The notes under the pieces are model-generated. The model did not search any database, had not been told where the DNA came from, and saw nothing but the letters and a program-made list of their open reading frames with translations. From Methanomassiliicoccales archaeon (GTDB lineage Archaea > Thermoplasmatota > Thermoplasmata > Methanomassiliicoccales > UBA472): a DNA stretch of 55,966 nucleotides. Of this stretch, positions 49,131 through 55,966 are shown one piece after another (the stretch's first letter is position 1; each line of letters begins with the position of its first letter). The translations under genes and the position numbers were made by a program. The stretch lies in NCBI GenBank assembly GCA_026394375.1, contig JAPKYJ010000018.1:1-55966 (forward strand), in the 5' to 3' direction.

Positions 49131-49916
49131 ATGTCCGATGACAAGATCGAGAAGACCATCAAGATCAACAAGGGAGACATAGTCCGCCTGGAATACAGTG
49201 CTTGGATCGCTGACAGCAACGAGATGTTCGACACCTCCATCGCCGAGGTAGCGAAGGAGAGCGGGCTGTTCAACGAGAACGTCACCTACGGTCCGATCCC
49301 GGTGCTGGTCGGCTCCGGCCGGCTGTTCGAAGGACTGGACGAGGCCATCATGAACTCTTACGTGGATGAGGAGCGTGAGGTCGATATCGCCCCGGAGAAG
49401 GCTGCCGGCCCCCGAGACCCCAAGCTGGTGGAACAGATCCCGGTGCGCGAATTCCTGCGCCAGGAGATCGAACCGAAGATCGGCATGGATGTCAATATCA
49501 AGAACCGGGTGGGGATCATCACCGGCATCACCCCCCGCATCGTCCGGGTGGACTTCAACCGCCGTTTCGCTGGCAAGAGCCTGAAGTACAAGTTCAAGGT
49601 CACCTGCAAGCTGATCGAGGACGCGGAGAAGGTGCTCGCGCTCCTGGAAATGGACTACGGCACCGGGAACGGCTTCGTCCCGACCATTGAAGGGGAGAGC
49701 TTCAACATCGTCGTGCCGGACGTCTGCAAGTACGATCAGAAATGGGTATTGGTCAAGTACAAGATCGTGGCCGACCTGCGCGAAGCCCTTGGCGCGAAGA
49801 CCATTCGCTTCATCGAAGAGTACGTCAAGAAGGACGAGGAGATCAAGAAGGACGAGGAGAAGAAGGTGGAAGAGGGTAAGGAGGAGCGCGAGCCGGAAGA
49901 GCTTCCGGTCCAGTGA
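49131..49916 (+). CDS. Cytosolic FKBP-type peptidyl-prolyl isomerase (long SlyD-like)
   Basis: A 261-residue soluble FKBP with chaperone activity expected. The FKBP part is KGDIVRLEYSAWIADSNEMFDTS, VLVGSGRLFEGLDEAIMNSY and EKAAGPRDPKLVEQIP, followed by an inserted-flap region typical of SlyD-like proteins (GMDVNIKNRVGIITGITPRI, VDFNRRFAGKSLKYKFKV). It ends with an extra domain and a highly charged Lys/Glu tail (KKDEEIKKDEEKKVEEGKEE). The ATG at 49131 has GGTGA five bases upstream; a GTG at 49122 would add three residues. The resemblance is to the archaeal long FKBP form. Confidence 0.92.
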   Translation: MSDDKIEKTIKINKGDIVRLEYSAWIADSNEMFDTSIAEVAKESGLFNENVTYGPIPVLVGSGRLFEGLDEAIMNSYVDEEREVDIAPEKAAGPRDPKLVEQIPVREFLRQEIEPKIGMDVNIKNRVGIITGITPRIVRVDFNRRFAGKSLKYKFKVTCKLIEDAEKVLALLEMDYGTGNGFVPTIEGESFNIVVPDVCKYDQKWVLVKYKIVADLREALGAKTIRFIEEYVKKDEEIKKDEEKKVEEGKEEREPEELPVQ

Positions 49917-49965
49917 TCTCTTTTTCTTTCCCTGGTCTCGTCTTTTCCAGATCATTATCTTCCCA

Positions 49966-50040
49966 GGGCGAGTGGCCTAGACTGGATATGGCAGCAGCCT
50001 CCTAAGCTGCAGGTCCGGGGTTCGAATCCCCGCTCGCCCG
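49966..50040 (+). tRNA. tRNA-Arg (anticodon CCT)
   Basis: A full cloverleaf of 75 bases. The acceptor GGGCGAG pairs with CTCGCCC (50033-50039), with discriminator G at 50040. The anticodon arm GCAGC/GCTGC has loop CTCCTAA and anticodon CCT at 50001-50003. The T arm is CCGGGGTTCGAATCCCCG. CCA is not encoded, unlike the tRNA-Thr above. No intron. Confidence 0.95.
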
Positions 50041-50380
50041 CTCCCACTTATTAGCCAGACAATTATTCTGATTCAATTAAAAAAAGCATTGGGCCAATAA
50101 ACCCTTTGATTGTTTTTTTCTTTTTTTGTCCAACACCTCTCTTCTTCTATGTTAGCATGGGTCTTTCTACACATTACTCCTGGATATTCGACCCCTTTAT
50201 GCCATCCGTGAGCCTGCTGGCTATCATTCCCTCATCCATACGGACAATTCATTTGAACATCAGGCAGAGGTCTAGGACGTATCGGGATGCGGTGAGGTTC
50301 GGGCTTTAGAATTCTGACTAATTAGATGAGAGAATGAGTGGACAAAGGATTTTCTTGCGTAACAACATTCTGGAGTAAGA
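50041..50380. other. AT-rich intergenic gap after tRNA-Arg
   Basis: This 340-base stretch is visibly poorer in G and C than its surroundings and carries an A-run (about 50079-50085) and long T-runs at about 50114-50128, which probably terminate the tRNA transcript. A 67-codon plus-strand frame at 50106-50309 starts inside the T-runs, has no ribosome site and reads as low-complexity sequence, so I do not call it a gene. No tRNA-end repeat or integrase remnant was seen. The last 50 bases presumably contain the promoter of the next gene. Confidence 0.5.
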
Positions 50381-50707
50381 ATGTCATCTCAGGTCAAGGT
50401 AAACATGAAAGTGTGCGGCAAGGTCCATCTGATCGAGGTGGTCATGCTTCCGGACGGCAACTTCGAGGTCACGGCGGAGACCAAATGCGACAACGTCAAG
50501 GAGTTCGTCGAAATGATCAAAACGCTCTCAATAGCGGACCTCACGGATAAAGCCAACAGCAAAGTGTGGGAGAGCGTGAAGCATTCCAGGATGAGCGCCA
50601 CCTGCTTGGTTCCCGCAGCGGTCTTTTGCGCTGCCTGGATGGAGGCCGGTCTGTTGTCAAAGAACCTGGCCAAGGCGGCGGGGAGCAACAGCGTGGAGTT
50701 CTTCTGA
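50381..50707 (+). CDS. Small unknown protein with four cysteines
   Basis: I do not recognise this 108-residue protein with confidence. Strands MKVCGKVHLIEVVMLPDG and FEVTAETKCDNVKEFVEMIK are followed by a helical part with SRMSATCLVPAAVFCAAWME. The cysteines at about 12, 36, 74 and 82 are well spaced for a metal or disulfide site. The ATG has GGAG about seven bases upstream (tctGGAGtaagaATG). It precedes a pyridine-nucleotide disulfide oxidoreductase by 63 bases on the same strand, so a redox or cluster-related role is possible. Confidence 0.75.
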   Translation: MSSQVKVNMKVCGKVHLIEVVMLPDGNFEVTAETKCDNVKEFVEMIKTLSIADLTDKANSKVWESVKHSRMSATCLVPAAVFCAAWMEAGLLSKNLAKAAGSNSVEFF

Positions 50708-50770
50708 CCTCGGCGAGACGAAGAGTCATTAAGACCACCAATCTCCAATAGTCGCCCGGAGCGTTCCCAG

Positions 50771-52168
50771 ATGAAGGATTATGATCTCATCGTAATAGGC
50801 TCAGGCGCGGGCATGAACGTGGCCGCGAAGGCCCGGAGCCACAATCTCAAGGTCGCCGTGGTCGAGGATGGGCCTTTGGGAGGGACCTGCCTCAACCGGG
50901 GCTGCATTCCCAGCAAGATCCTGATCGAACCCGCCACCTTGATAAGGGAGATCGAGGACGGCAAGCTCATCGGAGTTATGGCCCGGGTGGAGAGCGTGGA
51001 TTTCAAGCTGATCCGGGAGCGCATGTGGAGCCTGGTGCTCCAAGACCGAAAGCAGATGGAGGCTGGGGTGGCTCAAGATACCGGATTGGATTTCTACCAC
51101 TTGCGGGCGCAGTTCGTCGGCACGAAGGTCCTTCAGGCGGGGGCAGAGCAGATTCGCGCCCCCAAGATCATGATCGCCTGCGGCGTTCGCACCTCAGTGC
51201 CGGACACACCCGGTCTGGCGGAGACCGGTTACCTGACATCGGAGACCGTCTTCGATATCGACAGGCTACCCAAGAGCCTGGTCATCCTGGGTGGGGGCCA
51301 CAAGGCCTGCGAGTTCGGGCACTTCTTCTCCGCTCTGGGAACGGCGGTCACTATAGTCGGTCACAACCCGGCGCTCCTGCCTAGGGAGGAACCAGAGGTC
51401 AGCGATCTGGTGGCGACGAAAATGGGAGAGCACGTTCAGATCCGCACCAACCGGGATGTGTTAGAGGTTCGGCGTGTGGAAGAAGGGAAGACCGTCCGAT
51501 TCCTTGACCGAGCATCAGGCAAGATCGAACAGGTGCAGGCCGAGGAGATCATGCTCACCACCGGAGTGAAGAGCAACGCCGACCTGCTGAACGTATCCGC
51601 AGCGGGCATCAAGACCGACGCCAAGAACTACGTGGTGGTGAACGAGTACCTGGAGACCTCGGTGCCTGGCATCTGGGCCTTCGGGGACGTCATCGGACGC
51701 CACATGTTCCGCCATACCGCCAATTACGAGTCGGACGTGGCCTGGTTCAACGCCTTCGGCAAGGTGAAGGTGAAGCTGGACGAGCACGCGGTGCCTCATG
51801 CTGTCTTCACCTATCCCGAGGTCGCTTCCGTAGGCATGATCGAGACGGATGCCAGAAAGCGTGGCCGCAAGTACTTCGTCGGCTTCAGCAAGTTCCGCGA
51901 TTGCGCCAAAGGCTACGCCATGGGGGACGAGGACAGCTTCGTCAAGGTCCTGGTGGATGCGGAGACATTGCGCATCCTGGGAGCGAGCATCGTCGGGCCG
52001 CAAGCCTCGATACTGTTGCAACCCATCGTCTATCTTATGAACTGTGCTGACCAGACGTACACCCCGATCGCTCGCAGTCAGGTCATACATCCGGCGCTCA
52101 GCGAAGCGGTGGTCAATGCCTTCGCCAATCTCATGGACCCAGAGCACCACCACGAGCGTTCGAGGTAG
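50771..52168 (+). CDS. Dihydrolipoamide dehydrogenase-like flavoprotein
   Basis: A 465-residue class I pyridine-nucleotide disulfide oxidoreductase. It has the FAD fold DLIVIGSGAGMNVAAKA, the redox-active cysteine pair GGTCLNRGCIPSK, the NAD(P) domain VILGGGHKACEFGHFFSALG and the second FAD motif VPGIWAFGDVIG. The dimerisation domain includes YPEVASVGMIETDA and the active-site base in HPALSEAVV. The true disulfide substrate is unclear: no 2-oxoacid dehydrogenase or glycine cleavage genes are nearby, so a reductase for a low-molecular-weight or protein disulfide is possible. Confidence 0.9.
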   Translation: MKDYDLIVIGSGAGMNVAAKARSHNLKVAVVEDGPLGGTCLNRGCIPSKILIEPATLIREIEDGKLIGVMARVESVDFKLIRERMWSLVLQDRKQMEAGVAQDTGLDFYHLRAQFVGTKVLQAGAEQIRAPKIMIACGVRTSVPDTPGLAETGYLTSETVFDIDRLPKSLVILGGGHKACEFGHFFSALGTAVTIVGHNPALLPREEPEVSDLVATKMGEHVQIRTNRDVLEVRRVEEGKTVRFLDRASGKIEQVQAEEIMLTTGVKSNADLLNVSAAGIKTDAKNYVVVNEYLETSVPGIWAFGDVIGRHMFRHTANYESDVAWFNAFGKVKVKLDEHAVPHAVFTYPEVASVGMIETDARKRGRKYFVGFSKFRDCAKGYAMGDEDSFVKVLVDAETLRILGASIVGPQASILLQPIVYLMNCADQTYTPIARSQVIHPALSEAVVNAFANLMDPEHHHERSR

Positions 52169-52174
52169 GATCGC

Positions 52175-53086
52175 TCAGAGGAGGCCGCGCGAGCCATTCT
52201 CCTCGTGGACCGGCACGCTATTCATGATTCGCACGTGCCTCTGCCCGATCATTCCCACTAGGAATGGTACGGGGGGCGTGAAGTAAATGAGCGAACCCAT
52301 CAGGGCCAGCAGCTTCTTGCCAGTACCTATCTCCTTGACCTTGTTCAGGGTGGGGTTGAAGCTGTCACTATCATCTAGACCGCCAAAGAATGAGCGGAGG
52401 ATCAGACGGTCGGAGGCAAGGGTCACTCCCATGCTCCATGCCACCACCTTGTACATCGGCATCGGTTCTCCGCCCACGTCAGTGCGCTTGGCCAGGATCT
52501 CGCGCCTCAGGTCCTCCGCCCTGCTACCTTCGAAGATGGTGTGGGCGCAGCCGATGGTGTTGAGGGCGTGCGAATCGCTGCCTGCCACCTTTGCCCATCT
52601 GCCGGAGCGACAATGGTCGGCCGCCTTCTTGTTGGCATAGCCGTCCACATGGCCTGCATTGAGGATCTCCAACGCATCCAGGTCCAATTGGTCAACCTTC
52701 AAACCCAGGGCGGGCACGTGCATGCTGAAGGGGTGCGGAGCGATCGACAAACCTCCTTGGCTCCGGATGCGTTGGATGGTCTCTGCGGCGGACAAACCCC
52801 TGGGCACGTCCTCGTTCAGGAACAGGCCGATGATCTCGCCGTCCGAGGAGCTGACCTCTTCCCCAATTACCACTTCCGTCCCTGGGAAGTCCTTGGCCGT
52901 CTCGCTTGCCTTGAGACCGCCGTGGATGGTGTTGTGATCGGTGATGCAGACCACCTGCAGGCCAGCGCTGTTCGCCTGCTTGACCACGTCCCTAGGCTCG
53001 TTCACCGACTCCGGGAATCTCAAGAAACCGAGGCGGGCAAGTCCAGAATATTTGGTATGCACGTGCAGATCGGCCCGGCTTGGCAT
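52175..53086 (-). CDS. PHP-domain metal-dependent phosphoesterase
   Basis: A 303-residue protein. Residues 1-215 form a PHP domain with the metal ligands DLHVHTKYSG, ITDHNTIHG, GEEVSSSDGEI, APHPFSMH and AGSDSHALNTIG; such proteins hydrolyse phosphate esters of nucleotides or sugars. The last 75 residues, with a hydrophobic stretch (KLLALMGSLIYFTPPVPFLV), are an unusual extension and could touch the membrane. A minus-strand TATA element, TGCTTTTTAATG, at 53109-53120 lies 23-34 bases before the ATG, so the message is leaderless. Confidence 0.88.
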   Translation of the reverse strand: MPSRADLHVHTKYSGLARLGFLRFPESVNEPRDVVKQANSAGLQVVCITDHNTIHGGLKASETAKDFPGTEVVIGEEVSSSDGEIIGLFLNEDVPRGLSAAETIQRIRSQGGLSIAPHPFSMHVPALGLKVDQLDLDALEILNAGHVDGYANKKAADHCRSGRWAKVAGSDSHALNTIGCAHTIFEGSRAEDLRREILAKRTDVGGEPMPMYKVVAWSMGVTLASDRLILRSFFGGLDDSDSFNPTLNKVKEIGTGKKLLALMGSLIYFTPPVPFLVGMIGQRHVRIMNSVPVHEENGSRGLL

Positions 53087-53169
53087 CTGGGTGAGGAAAA
53101 GGCTACCACATTAAAAAGCATTCGCCCCAATCCCTTGCCTACCTGAAGGCCAGAAGAGCGAACGCCGAA

Positions 53170-53181
53170 ATTGCTTAAGTG
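53170..53181 (+). promoter_or_regulatory. Promoter of the DedA gene
   Basis: ATTGCTTAAGTG lies 23-34 bases before the ATG at 53204, predicting a leaderless message and excluding the in-frame TTG at 53171 as a start. Confidence 0.45.
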
Positions 53182-53203
53182 GGAATCACATTACACCGCC
53201 ACA

Positions 53204-53857
53204 ATGGACCTTATCGCCTGGGGCGTGCAAGTGCTCAAGGACATCATCGAAGGCCTCGGTTATCCGGGCATAGTGATGTTGATGGGATTGGAGAGCGCGT
53301 GCCTACCGGTGCCAAGCGAGATCGTGATGCCCTTCGCCGGTTGGCTGGCGTACGAGGGCAAGCTGGACCTCGTCCTGGTCACGCTCATGGGAACGCTGGG
53401 ATGCACCCTCGGGTCGGTGGTCGCCTACAAGGTGGGAGAGCACGGAGGGCGGGCCTTCATCTGCCGTTATGGCAAGTACATGCTGCTCAGTGAGAGGTCA
53501 ATCGAGAACAGTGAGCGTTGGTTCCGGAAGTATGGCGATGTGGCCGTGTTCGGTAGCAGGCTGCTGCCTGTGGTTCGTACCTTCATATCCCTGCCAGCTG
53601 GCATAGCGAAGATGCCCTTTTGGCGGTTCGTTGTCCTGAGCACGATCGGCTCGCTGCCCTGGTGCCTCTTCCTCACGTATCTCGGCTACGTGCTGGGAGC
53701 CAACTGGCAAAGCATCGAAGGGGCGTTCCGAGGCTTCGAGGTGGTGGTGGTGCTGGCGGTATTGGTAGCGATCATCTACTTCTTCATCCACCGACGCAGG
53801 AGGAAGCGCAAGCCAGAGTTCTGCCCTCCTGAACTCAAGAGCGATCAGACAGAGTAG
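53204..53857 (+). CDS. DedA-family membrane protein
   Basis: A 217-residue VTT/DedA protein; relatives flip phospholipids or undecaprenyl phosphate across membranes. It has the re-entrant loop region LESACLPVPSEIVMPFAGWLA and GTLGCTLGSVVAYKVGEHGG. The key segment FGSRLLPVVRTFISLPAGIAKMPFWRF holds the conserved arginines, followed by LPWCLFLTYLGYVLG. The C-terminal helix VVVVLAVLVAIIYFFI is followed by a basic tail. The ATG at 53204 is fixed by the promoter. Its 3' end overlaps the convergent ABCE1 gene by 13 bases. Confidence 0.93.
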   Translation: MDLIAWGVQVLKDIIEGLGYPGIVMLMGLESACLPVPSEIVMPFAGWLAYEGKLDLVLVTLMGTLGCTLGSVVAYKVGEHGGRAFICRYGKYMLLSERSIENSERWFRKYGDVAVFGSRLLPVVRTFISLPAGIAKMPFWRFVVLSTIGSLPWCLFLTYLGYVLGANWQSIEGAFRGFEVVVVLAVLVAIIYFFIHRRRRKRKPEFCPPELKSDQTE

Positions 53858-55614
53858 TAGTATTCGCCCTTCTCCTTCTGCTCCTTATCCAGGCGAGAAC
53901 CGGGCTTGTTTATTCGCGGTCGGTTGGTGTCGTTGTCCCGACGGAAAGTGACGTCCACAGCGCTCAAGAACATATTCATGCCTCGGCGCATCTCGAACGG
54001 CCCTCTGCCAAGACCCTCCGAACCCGGCTTCCCGGAGAATACCATCATCGCGTCCGAGACCATGTCCAGGAAGTAGATGTCGTGGTCCACCACCAGGGCG
54101 CTGCGTCCCCGTTTCTCCATCACCCGACGGATGGTCTTGGCGGCCTCCATGCGCTGGTTTGAGTCAAGATAGGCGGAAGGCTCATCCAGCAGATAGACAT
54201 CCGCTTCTCGAGACAGGCAGAGAGCAATCGCCACCCGCTGCAGCTCCCCTCCGGAAAGGTTGACGACCTGCTTCTCGTACAGGTTCTTCATCGTCAGGGG
54301 ATTGGCGATCTCCGATTCGAAAAAACTGGAGTGGAAGAAGTCCTTGACCGTATTGTAGAAAAGGTCACTGACCGTGCCTTCGAACTCCGGGTTGATGTAT
54401 TGCGGCTTGTAGCTCACAGGCACCTTCTTCTCGATCACTCCGGAGGAAGGCTGCAGTGTTCCGGCCAGCACCTTCACGAAGGTGGTCTTCCCTATGGCGT
54501 TCGGTCCGACCACTCCCACCGATTCACCTACCCGGATCGTCCCCCCTTCCACCTTCAGCTTGAAGCCAGGATATTCGCACTCTATCTCTGGGTAGTCGAG
54601 CAATGAGACCGTCTGCCATTGACCTCGCGGCGGCCGATCCTCGAAGACGATGGGATAATCCCGGAAACGGATGTTCTCCTCCCTCATGTAGCCATCAAGG
54701 TAGGTGTTGATCGCCACTCTCACCTGCCTCGGCTGGGCATACACTCCGAACGCTCCCTCGCTACCATAGACCAGATAGGCGTTGTCGGCCAGGAAATCGA
54801 GAATGGCCAGGTCATGTTCGATGACTATGACATGCTTGCCATGGCTGAGGGAATGGATGATCCTCGCCACTTTGATCCTTTGGTAGATGTCCAAATAGGA
54901 GGAGGGCTCGTCGAAGAAATACACGTCCGCGTCCTTGAGCACGGTCGCCGCGATGGCCACTCGCTGCAGCTCCCCCCCAGAAAGCTCGCTCAGAGGCCGG
55001 TTCACCACCTCTGTCAGCTCCAGCATCTCCGCCACCTCCCCCACCGTCATCCTCTCCGCCACCTTGTCCAGCAGTTCGTGCACCATTCCCTTGTGCACGC
55101 CTGGTAGCTTGTCAACGTACTGGGGCTTGAGGGCCGTGGCCACTTTGCCATCGTACACTCGCTGCAAGAACTCCTTGAGCTCGGTGCCCGCAAAATGGTC
55201 GAGCACCTGCTCTTTGGTCGGCGGCTTCTCGTAATTACCAAGGTTCGGCACCTCTTGGCCAGAGAGCAACCGGAACGAAGTGGATTTACCTATCCCGTTC
55301 GGACCGAGGACGCCGGTCACCAAACCGGACTTGGGCACGGGCAACCGGAACAGACGAAAGCCGTTCAAGCCGTACTGATGCACGATCTCGCCTTCCAGCT
55401 CGTCCGGCAGACCGATGATCTTGATGGCCCCGAAGGGGCACTTGTGCACGCAGATCCCGCAGCCGACGCACAGTTCCTCCACTATCTCTGGCTTGCCTTT
55501 ATCCCCGATGACCACGGTTTGAACTCCCGTGCGGACCTTGGGGCAGTACTTGAGGCATTCGGTGTTGCACCGCTTCGGCTGGCAATGGTCCTTCAGCAGG
55601 ACGGCGATTCGCAT
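53845..55614 (-). CDS. abce1: Ribosome recycling ATPase ABCE1 (Rli1)
   Basis: It splits ribosomes into subunits after termination. The 589-residue protein starts with two 4Fe-4S motifs (CNTECLKYCP and CVGCGICVHKCP). The first ABC domain has Walker A GPNGIGKST, signature LSGGELQRVAIAATVL and Walker B DVYFFDEPSSYLD. The second has GPNAIGKTTF, LSGGELQRVAIALCLS and DVYLLDEPSAYLD. All are complete. A minus-strand TATA element, ACCTTTTTAT, at 55641-55650 lies 27-36 bases before the ATG, so the message is leaderless. Confidence 0.97.
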   Translation of the reverse strand: MRIAVLLKDHCQPKRCNTECLKYCPKVRTGVQTVVIGDKGKPEIVEELCVGCGICVHKCPFGAIKIIGLPDELEGEIVHQYGLNGFRLFRLPVPKSGLVTGVLGPNGIGKSTSFRLLSGQEVPNLGNYEKPPTKEQVLDHFAGTELKEFLQRVYDGKVATALKPQYVDKLPGVHKGMVHELLDKVAERMTVGEVAEMLELTEVVNRPLSELSGGELQRVAIAATVLKDADVYFFDEPSSYLDIYQRIKVARIIHSLSHGKHVIVIEHDLAILDFLADNAYLVYGSEGAFGVYAQPRQVRVAINTYLDGYMREENIRFRDYPIVFEDRPPRGQWQTVSLLDYPEIECEYPGFKLKVEGGTIRVGESVGVVGPNAIGKTTFVKVLAGTLQPSSGVIEKKVPVSYKPQYINPEFEGTVSDLFYNTVKDFFHSSFFESEIANPLTMKNLYEKQVVNLSGGELQRVAIALCLSREADVYLLDEPSAYLDSNQRMEAAKTIRRVMEKRGRSALVVDHDIYFLDMVSDAMMVFSGKPGSEGLGRGPFEMRRGMNMFLSAVDVTFRRDNDTNRPRINKPGSRLDKEQKEKGEYYYSV

Positions 55615-55699
55615 GATAGACCAAGCAACAAGCAGGACCGATAAAAAGGTGATTGTAAGTTGGAAAAAAGGAAAAAGATGAAGAAGTGGGTTCGCCAGC

Positions 55700-55939
55700 T
55701 CAATGGCTGTAAACCCAGTTCATGTTTTTGCCTTTGGTGACCTTATAGACCCAGTACTCCTTGCCGCCGAACTTCACGACGTCGAACTTCGCGCGGGGGT
55801 CCCCCCATGCATAGTAGGGCGGGTTCAACGGCTTCGCCTTGGTCACACGAAGGTTGTTCTCCTTCTCATCTGCATACTTCTTCTTCAGCTCGGCGACGAT
55901 CTCGTCGGGGACACCGAAGGTCATTTCCACTTCTACCAA
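55700..55939 (-). CDS. Small unknown basic protein
   Basis: I do not recognise this 79-residue protein. An N-terminal helix (DEIVAELKKKYADEKENNL) is followed by a strand-rich, aromatic part (PPYYAWGDPRAKFDVVKF, GKEYWVYKVTKGKNMNWVYS). It is lysine-rich and has no cysteine. The TTG at 55939 is fixed by a perfect AGGAGG seven bases upstream. T-runs on its coding strand just downstream (about 55661-55675) look like an archaeal terminator. The strong ribosome site suggests high expression; a nucleic-acid-binding role is only a guess. Confidence 0.75.
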   Translation of the reverse strand: MVEVEMTFGVPDEIVAELKKKYADEKENNLRVTKAKPLNPPYYAWGDPRAKFDVVKFGGKEYWVYKVTKGKNMNWVYSH

Positions 55940-55966
55940 ATTCTTTCCTCCTAATAGGGCGTTCCA

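Noticed and set aside
49966-50040. tRNA-Arg as an attachment site of an integrated element
   Set aside because: No second copy of its 3' end, no integrase and no phage-like genes are visible in the window.
50106-50309. 67-codon frame in the AT-rich gap
   Set aside because: It starts within T-runs, has no ribosome site, reads as Phe/Ser/Ile-rich low-complexity sequence and matches nothing that I recognise.
1-55966. CRISPR arrays, insertion sequences or defence islands
   Set aside because: No regularly spaced repeats, transposase motifs or recognisable defence genes were found on either strand; nearly all sequence is accounted for by core genes.

Overview
The window is a continuous stretch of a GC-rich archaeal chromosome. 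Archaeal hallmarks occur throughout: TATA-type promoters 20-30 bases before many start codons (several of them leaderless), ribosomal protein L10e, RNase P protein 4, Dph2, ABCE1, an archaeal-type ThrRS, mevalonate kinase, and isoprenoid-lipid enzymes. Thiol:fumarate reductase (TfrAB) and an MtxX-like methanogenesis marker protein point to a methanogen or a close relative. Together with the bacterial-type RNase III and the GC-rich base composition, I infer a methanogenic Thermoplasmatota of the Methanomassiliicoccales kind. That placement is inference, not proof. No CRISPR array, insertion sequence, prophage or plasmid module was seen.

Layout. 1-5929: a tfrA-tfrB-RNase III unit, a Cys/His-rich unknown protein and mevalonate kinase. 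6005-9763: a three-gene minus-strand operon (tetraether synthase-like radical SAM enzyme, ferredoxin, geranylgeranyl reductase) facing a TrmB-type regulator, with a perfect inverted repeat in the shared promoter. 9882-16854: a 1424-residue surface protein with a lamin-tail domain, an MscS channel and a CPA2 antiporter. 16865-20537: translation genes (serS, a YhbY-like protein, RNase P protein 4, L10e, dph2). 20603-23183: mtxX, then queD-queC-queE for the preQ0 precursor of archaeosine. 23278-27857: leuACDB, preceded by a leucine-rich leader peptide. 27903-35210: thrS, a membrane FKBP, a VTT-like membrane protein, two glycosyltransferases and a ThiD-ThiN fusion. 35300-37712: a small unknown protein and an LUD/iron-sulfur/CCG fusion. 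37699-44961: divergent argGH and argCJBD. 45011-49916: an ACT-domain regulator, a class III aminotransferase, a cupin, tRNA-Thr, an M42 peptidase and a cytosolic FKBP. 49966-55966: tRNA-Arg, an AT-rich gap, an unknown Cys protein, a lipoamide dehydrogenase-like flavoprotein, a PHP phosphoesterase, a DedA protein, ABCE1 and a 79-residue unknown protein.

The strongest candidate for something undescribed lies upstream of leuA. A TATA box is followed by a Shine-Dalgarno-preceded 20-codon ORF carrying seven leucine codons near its end. Its RNA can pair with a downstream segment that otherwise joins a hairpin just before the leuA ribosome site. This is the layout of a bacterial amino-acid attenuator, in an archaeon. 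Other notable points are the regulated tetraether-lipid operon, a leuB gene whose expected start codon is AAG behind a perfect Shine-Dalgarno sequence, RNase III translated directly behind TfrB, and two paralogous CCG-domain redox fusions.
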